NCBI GenBank assembly: GCA_016219795.1
Contig: JACRKK010000001.1
Coordinates: 1 to 17,625, forward strand
Direction: 5' to 3'
DNA length: 17,625 nt
DNA from: Candidatus Woesearchaeota archaeon
GTDB taxonomy: Archaea > Nanobdellota > Nanobdellia > Woesearchaeales > JACRKL01
Position 1 is the stretch's first letter, and every line of letters starts with the position of its first letter. The notes beneath the pieces were generated by a model, which worked only from the letters and a program-made list of their open reading frames with translations, was not told the DNA's origin and ran no database searches. Shown here piece by piece: positions 14,409-17,625 of the stretch. The position numbers and the translations under genes were made by a program.

Positions 14409-14986
14409 ATCCCTAAGCCGATCCGAATCATCTTGACGCCCCAGGCGATGGTGATGAGGCCAAGAACCGTTGTAGTTATCTGGATGGCAGTTCTTCCAAA
14501 ATATTTGTGCACACTTGACGAGAAGTATAACAAAAGCCCAGTGACTATCAGAACAACAAGCACTGCAAGTGCTGTCAGCGCCCTCCCATAATCATTAATG
14601 GACACAAGAATGGCTGTAATGGCAGCAGGGCCTGTGAGAAGTGGTGTTCCAATAACGGCAGCAATACCTGCACCTGTATTATTTTTGAACTTTTGGACAT
14701 TAGCAAGCGGACCGCCGGTCACCATTTTAATGCCCAATAAAATCAACACCAGTCCCCCAGCAACCCTAAAATCAGCAAGGGTCGTGCTGAACAGATCCAA
14801 AAGCTGTTGTCCCAACAACAAGACACCAAAGGAAAGTGCTGCAGCAACAAGGATGGCAAGGCCAGCAATTCTTTTTTTCTCTGCATCTTTCATCTTTTCC
14901 GTCGCTACAAAGAAAACAGCAAGGCTTGCCGGAGGATCAAAGATGACCGTGAAGAGCACAATGAGCGGGATGAGGGATTCGAGCAT
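14405..14986 (-). CDS. MarC-family integral membrane protein
   Basis: A 193-aa polytopic membrane protein of the MarC (UPF0056) family. It opens with FTVIFDPPASLAVFF, the family's DP motif near the end of TM1, and continues with about six TM segments. Internal family-like segments include GGLVLILLGIKM and GTPLLTGPAAITAILV, the latter in the middle loop. The role of MarC proteins is unsettled; the original link to antibiotic resistance was withdrawn. The ATG at 14986 is supported by a minus-strand TATA box 23-30 nt upstream. It is divergent from the VapBC pair. Confidence 0.9.
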   Translation of the reverse strand: MLESLIPLIVLFTVIFDPPASLAVFFVATEKMKDAEKKRIAGLAILVAAALSFGVLLLGQQLLDLFSTTLADFRVAGGLVLILLGIKMVTGGPLANVQKFKNNTGAGIAAVIGTPLLTGPAAITAILVSINDYGRALTALAVLVVLIVTGLLLYFSSSVHKYFGRTAIQITTTVLGLITIAWGVKMIRIGLGI

Positions 14987-15008
14987 GCTTCATAATCATA
15001 CTAGGAAC

Positions 15009-15016
15009 TATATATT
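15009..15016 (-). promoter_or_regulatory. TATA box of the MarC-family gene
   Basis: On the minus strand it reads AATATATA, centred about 26 nt upstream of ATG 14986. Confidence 0.5.
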
Positions 15017-15038
15017 GATTTCGAAATAGCCAAAACAT

Positions 15039-15046
15039 TTTTATAG
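15039..15046 (+). promoter_or_regulatory. TATA box of the VapBC pair
   Basis: The TTTTATAG-like box is 22-29 nt before ATG 15068, giving a leaderless message. It overlaps the left arm of the inverted repeat at 15044-15061. Confidence 0.5.
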
Positions 15047-15061
15047 TAATATTTTTTACTA
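15044..15061. promoter_or_regulatory. Inverted repeat, candidate VapB operator
   Basis: TAGTAA, six bases, TTACTA. It lies between the TATA box and the antitoxin start codon, the usual place for autoregulatory binding by a VapBC complex. The arms are only 6 bp and A/T-rich, so chance cannot be excluded. Confidence 0.4.
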
Positions 15062-15067
15062 GGTTTT

Positions 15068-15307
15068 ATGGGGACGTCAAAAATAACAAGAAACTATCAG
15101 GTAACACTACCAAAGGATGTACGTAAGATAGGTGAATATAAAATAGGTGATAAAGTTCTTTTTATGGTAAAGGAAGGGAGACTGGAGCTTGTGAAAATGG
15201 ATACTCAAATCATAGAAGATGCAGCAGGACTTTGGAAAGAGACCCCTGAGAGGGGCATAGAATATGAAAATAGGGTGAGGAAAGGATGGAAGAACAGGCT
15301 TTTGTGA
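15068..15307 (+). CDS. AbrB/SpoVT-type antitoxin (VapB-like)
   Basis: A 79-aa protein. Residues 1-45 form a swapped-hairpin AbrB DNA-binding domain (KITRNYQVTLPKDVRK, then YKIGDKVLFMV). The C-terminal tail, AAGLWKETPERGIEYENRVR, matches the toxin-binding segment common in archaeal VapB proteins. It should neutralise the PIN toxin encoded next and repress the operon. The toxin gene starts inside its last codons with a 22-nt overlap. Confidence 0.88.
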   Translation: MGTSKITRNYQVTLPKDVRKIGEYKIGDKVLFMVKEGRLELVKMDTQIIEDAAGLWKETPERGIEYENRVRKGWKNRLL

Positions 15308-15672
15308 TTGATACCAACATTTTTATCGATCATCTAAGGAATTTCTCACCTGCGCATACTTTTTTTAGATCGATTGCTGCTTCTGAAACCATTTTTTATT
15401 CTGCTATCACGGAAGCAGAACTCTTGGCAGGAAAAGAGAATAACAATCCCCAAAAGAGGGAGGTGCTTTTTCTTCTTCTACAGAAATGGCAAAAAATCCC
15501 CGTGGATAATCCGCTTGTTGCAACTGCCGGTGATATTTCTCGAATGCACGGGCTGCAGATTCCTGACGCTATTATTGCTGCAAGTGCCCTCTATTGCAAA
15601 GCAGTACTTGTCACTAGAAATGCTGCGCATTTCAAAGGTGTCAAGGGGCTTGTGGTGAAAGTGCCGTATTAA
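15286..15672 (+). CDS. PIN-domain ribonuclease toxin (VapC-like)
   Basis: A 128-aa PIN domain, the full family length. Acidic metal-binding residues appear in order: Asp9 in VIDTNIFIDHL, Glu45 in ITEAELLAG (with Glu43 next to it), and Asp94 in QIPDAIIAAS. The fourth position, in LVTRNAAHF, carries Asn112. VapC toxins cut tRNA or rRNA; the target here is unknown. A GGTGAG motif about six to twelve bases ahead of the ATG fits a ribosome-binding site, and translation is coupled to the antitoxin through the overlap. Confidence 0.92.
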   Translation: MEEQAFVIDTNIFIDHLRNFSPAHTFFRSIAASETIFYSAITEAELLAGKENNNPQKREVLFLLLQKWQKIPVDNPLVATAGDISRMHGLQIPDAIIAASALYCKAVLVTRNAAHFKGVKGLVVKVPY

Positions 15673-15709
15673 AAGAAGATTTCAAGACTCATAATTCTTT
15701 CTTTGGCAC

Positions 15710-16381
15710 TTAAGCGGGATACATCATTTGCGCAAAGCCAGATGGCTGGTAGCGGTGGTTGCTTGACATATTTTGAGTGGCGAAGGTAAATCGCATGCTT
15801 GGAATATAGTTATTGTACATGCCAAAGAACTGAGGGCTGGTATTTTGCTGCGCGTGATGCTCCCTAAAATGATAGCTGGTCTTAAAATCCATCTCTGCCT
15901 TGCTTCCTACCCTCATACCAGCACCGTAAGAAAGCAATGTCTTCTGATATTCTGTGGGGGGTGCAGACTGCACCACCACGCCATCTGCATGAGTGGTGGT
16001 GTGCTGCATTGCTCCAATCTTGTATAGGTGAGTGGCGACCAGACCATTGCCATAGGCCTGGACAACGCGCCGTGGGATGTAAGCCCTTGCATATCGCAGG
16101 GGGAGTAATTCCGGGTTTGGTTCTGCTTCATGGTGCTCGGATTCCTGATTTTCCTTATGCACCACTGCTCCCAAATCCTCTTTGGTGGATACTCGTTTTG
16201 AGCGGTCAACAACGACATATCTTGGGAGCGGTTCAGGTGTTTCCTGTTCTTCTGCAATTGCGCGTTCAATGAATTTACTCAGATCGAGCTGCAGTCCTGC
16301 CCTGATGCTTTCCAAAATATATGCTTTCACCTCCCGTTTTGACCTCTTTGATTTGAACAGTCTCTTTGAGCCACTTTTCAT
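15710..16381 (-). CDS. Orphan protein with basic N-terminus and His/Gln/Tyr-rich C-terminus
   Basis: A 223-aa protein of unrecognised family. Residues 1-20 are strongly basic (KRLFKSKRSKREVK) and are followed by an amphipathic helix (ILESIRAGLQLDLSKFIERA). An acidic, Pro-rich linker follows (EEQETPEPLP and HKENQESEHHEAEPNPE). The C-terminal half is rich in Tyr, His, Gln, Met and Asn (FFGMYNNYIPSMRF, NHRYQPSGFAQMMYPA) and has no Cys. There are no membrane segments or signal peptide. A TATA box 22-31 nt upstream of ATG 16381 argues that it is a real gene. It is convergent with vapC and divergent from the Lrp-like gene. The basic/acidic/low-complexity order suggests a nucleic-acid-associated or lineage-specific structural protein, but this is a guess. 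Confidence 0.6.
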   Translation of the reverse strand: MKSGSKRLFKSKRSKREVKAYILESIRAGLQLDLSKFIERAIAEEQETPEPLPRYVVVDRSKRVSTKEDLGAVVHKENQESEHHEAEPNPELLPLRYARAYIPRRVVQAYGNGLVATHLYKIGAMQHTTTHADGVVVQSAPPTEYQKTLLSYGAGMRVGSKAEMDFKTSYHFREHHAQQNTSPQFFGMYNNYIPSMRFTFATQNMSSNHRYQPSGFAQMMYPA

Positions 16382-16402
16382 GGCTACTAATATATATAAA
16401 CC

Positions 16403-16412
16403 TATATTTAAA
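16403..16412 (-). promoter_or_regulatory. TATA box of the orphan gene
   Basis: The minus strand reads TTTAAATATA, 22-31 nt from ATG 16381. A second A/T stretch (16388-16398) is too close to the ATG for a leaderless start. Confidence 0.5.
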
Positions 16413-16460
16413 TCTTTTGTTTTATTTTTTTGATATTAATCCATTAAAAATAGAAAAATT

Positions 16461-16473
16461 AATAAAATATAAA
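16461..16473 (+). promoter_or_regulatory. A/T-rich TATA region of the Lrp-like gene
   Basis: AATAAAATATAAA is centred about 21-27 nt ahead of ATG 16488, in a very A/T-rich 100-bp divergent region, so the exact box is uncertain. Confidence 0.4.
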
Positions 16474-16487
16474 AAAATTTGTAGGTT

Positions 16488-17480
16488 ATGAACATGAACG
16501 GTTTTAATAGGAATCTTGTTTTTTTGTGCGCAGAAGATGGCAGAATATCTCACAAAGATGTTGCAGTACTCCTACATACCAGCTCACAGCGTGTGCATTA
16601 TGCCAGAGCAGTTCTTGAGCGGGAGGGGATTATCCATACACCTCACGTTATCTTTGATTACTCCTATTTCAACCTGATTCAGTTCAGGGTCTATTTTAAA
16701 GGAGGATACGTCGGAGAAAAAGACAAGCAAGCTATCCTTGCACTGCTTAGGGAGAATCCCTATTTAGTTTCTATTTATGAACTCAATGGTGAGTTTGATC
16801 TATCCATAGAACTGGAATCGCCAAACCCCTCACGTTTCAACAAAGAGCTGAAGCGACTCATATCCCTACAGCCAAGCCTTTCTCATTATAAGGTGCTTCT
16901 TACTCTCGTCACCCACCTGTACCCACGTTTTTATCTTCCGAATAACGAAGTGCTTACCAGCAGATTTCCCCAATCCATTGTGATTGGGGGTGACAGATAT
17001 CCTGAGCAATTTACCTCAAGCGAACTTGCCATGATGAGGGTGCTGCTTGACAAACCTCTTGAGCGGCTCTCCGTCATTGCTCGTGCATCTTCCCTCAATA
17101 TAAAGACTACAAGCAACCTTTTGAAGAACCTCCAGCAGAGGAAATGCATAAGGGGCTTTCAATATCTAGTTGATGCTGGAAAAGTAGGTATCTCAAAATT
17201 CCGGCTGTTCCTTAAACTCCATAACCTAACACAAGAACGAGAAGTGGTCCTGATGGAATACCTCCTCAACACCAAAGAAGTGGTGCAGACAAGCAAAACT
17301 GTTGGAGACTGGGACCTTGAGGTTGACATAGAATCCCTAGATAAGACACGTATCAGAGCAGTAATCAGAGAATTACGAGAACAGTTTAGTGGTATTATTG
17401 AATCCTTCAATCAAATGGAATACTTTGCCTCCTATACACGCAGCTATCTGCCACGGTATATTTTTGGAGAGGAAAAATAA
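16488..17480 (+). CDS. Tandem-duplicated Lrp/AsnC-type transcription regulator
   Basis: A 330-aa protein made of two Lrp-like halves. The first has a winged helix (about 8-50: CAEDGRISHKDVAVLLHTS, VHYARAVLEREGII) and an effector-type alpha/beta domain (about 60-145, with YELNGEFDLSIELE). The second repeats this: helix-turn-helix around 175-225 (DKPLERLSVIARASSLNIK, LLKNLQQRKCIRGF) and a second alpha/beta domain to about 320 (TSKTVGDWDLEVDIES). The paired motifs NGEFDLSIE and VGDWDLEVD align between halves. Standard Lrp proteins are half this size. ATG 16494 is an alternative start two codons on. The ligand and target genes are unknown. The message may end at the hairpin at 17489-17508. Confidence 0.8.
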   Translation: MNMNGFNRNLVFLCAEDGRISHKDVAVLLHTSSQRVHYARAVLEREGIIHTPHVIFDYSYFNLIQFRVYFKGGYVGEKDKQAILALLRENPYLVSIYELNGEFDLSIELESPNPSRFNKELKRLISLQPSLSHYKVLLTLVTHLYPRFYLPNNEVLTSRFPQSIVIGGDRYPEQFTSSELAMMRVLLDKPLERLSVIARASSLNIKTTSNLLKNLQQRKCIRGFQYLVDAGKVGISKFRLFLKLHNLTQEREVVLMEYLLNTKEVVQTSKTVGDWDLEVDIESLDKTRIRAVIRELREQFSGIIESFNQMEYFASYTRSYLPRYIFGEEK

Positions 17481-17488
17481 ATCTCGGT

Positions 17489-17508
17489 AGTGTCTTACTA
17501 AAGATACT
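17489..17508. repeat. Imperfect hairpin: terminator or insertion-sequence end
   Basis: AGTGTCTT and AAGATACT form an 8-bp stem (one G-T pair) around ACTA, 8 nt after the Lrp-like stop and followed by TTAATTTT. It may terminate that transcript. It could equally be the terminal repeat of the insertion sequence whose transposase end lies just beyond, with the boundary near 17486 (GGTAGTGTCTTAC). Confidence 0.45.
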
Positions 17509-17554
17509 TTAATTTTGTATGAAGAAAATTTCCCCATGTCCAGACTTTGGTTGC

Positions 17555-17625
17555 TTATCCTTCGATTATTGCTGGTGTCAGTTTTTCGTTGATAGGTTTC
17601 ATGAAATTCCAGTAGAATTGGAATA
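17555..17625 (-). mobile_element. C-terminus of a DDE transposase, cut by the window end
   Basis: The last 22 codons of a minus-strand frame end at TAA (17557-17555). They contain FYWNFMKP and, after INE, KLTPAIIEG. This matches the C-terminal pattern of DDE transposases such as IS6/IS240-type proteins (YYNF-RPH--L-GKTPAE-AG). The rest lies outside the window, so whether the gene is intact is unknown. The overlapping plus-strand frame from 17519 is judged a shadow. Confidence 0.55.

Noticed and set aside
17519..17625. Plus-strand start of a Cys-rich ORF running off the window (SPCPDFGCLSFDYCWC)
   Set aside because: The opposite strand reads as a transposase C-terminus, and the plus frame has no convincing promoter or ribosome-binding site.

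Overview
The window is archaeal. It carries a group II chaperonin (thermosome) gene, AT-rich TATA boxes about 22-31 nt upstream of many start codons (leaderless pattern), a tandem-duplicated Lrp/AsnC-type regulator, a eukaryote-like GT3 glycogen synthase, and AbrB/PIN and AbiE-like toxin-antitoxin pairs. Base composition is moderate, with more A/T in the accessory parts. A DPANN-type or other uncultivated euryarchaeal lineage is possible, but the sequence alone does not settle it.

Layout. (1) 1-775: two small unrecognised ORFs, convergent; the first shows an in-frame stop just after a well-placed promoter and ATG. (2) 806-2443: thermosome subunit. (3) 2444-5645: an A/T-richer accessory island. 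It has a tandem inverted-repeat operator candidate, a nucleotidyltransferase plus HTH-like partner pair, a decayed TrmB-type regulator fragment, and an AbiEii/AbiEi-like pair in reversed gene order. Both pairs overlap by exactly 13 nt at the same CAATGGG string. (4) 5608-5856: a small CxxC protein on the minus strand. (5) 5957-12208: a tight operon of GT3 glycogen synthase, GH133-like glycogen debranching enzyme and a P-type cation ATPase. (6) 12186-14986: CorA transporter (minus), Nudix hydrolase, alpha/beta hydrolase, and a MarC-family membrane protein (minus). CorA and the Nudix gene diverge from what looks like one shared TATA box. (7) 15068-15672: a VapBC pair (AbrB antitoxin and PIN toxin). 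(8) 15710-16381: an orphan protein on the minus strand. (9) 16488-17480: double-domain Lrp-like regulator. (10) 17481-17625: the end of what looks like an insertion sequence, with a DDE-transposase C-terminus on the minus strand.

How they fit together. The synthase and debranching enzyme form a polyglucose storage and mobilisation unit. The ATPase is translationally linked to them through an 8-nt overlap. ATPase and CorA end in a 23-bp convergent overlap, so two cation transporters sit side by side. The rest is a mix of housekeeping genes and small selfish or defence modules. First genes of transcription units tend to be leaderless, while several internal genes have Shine-Dalgarno-like motifs.

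No tRNA, rRNA or CRISPR array was recognised by eye. All family calls come from reading motifs; no database search was run.
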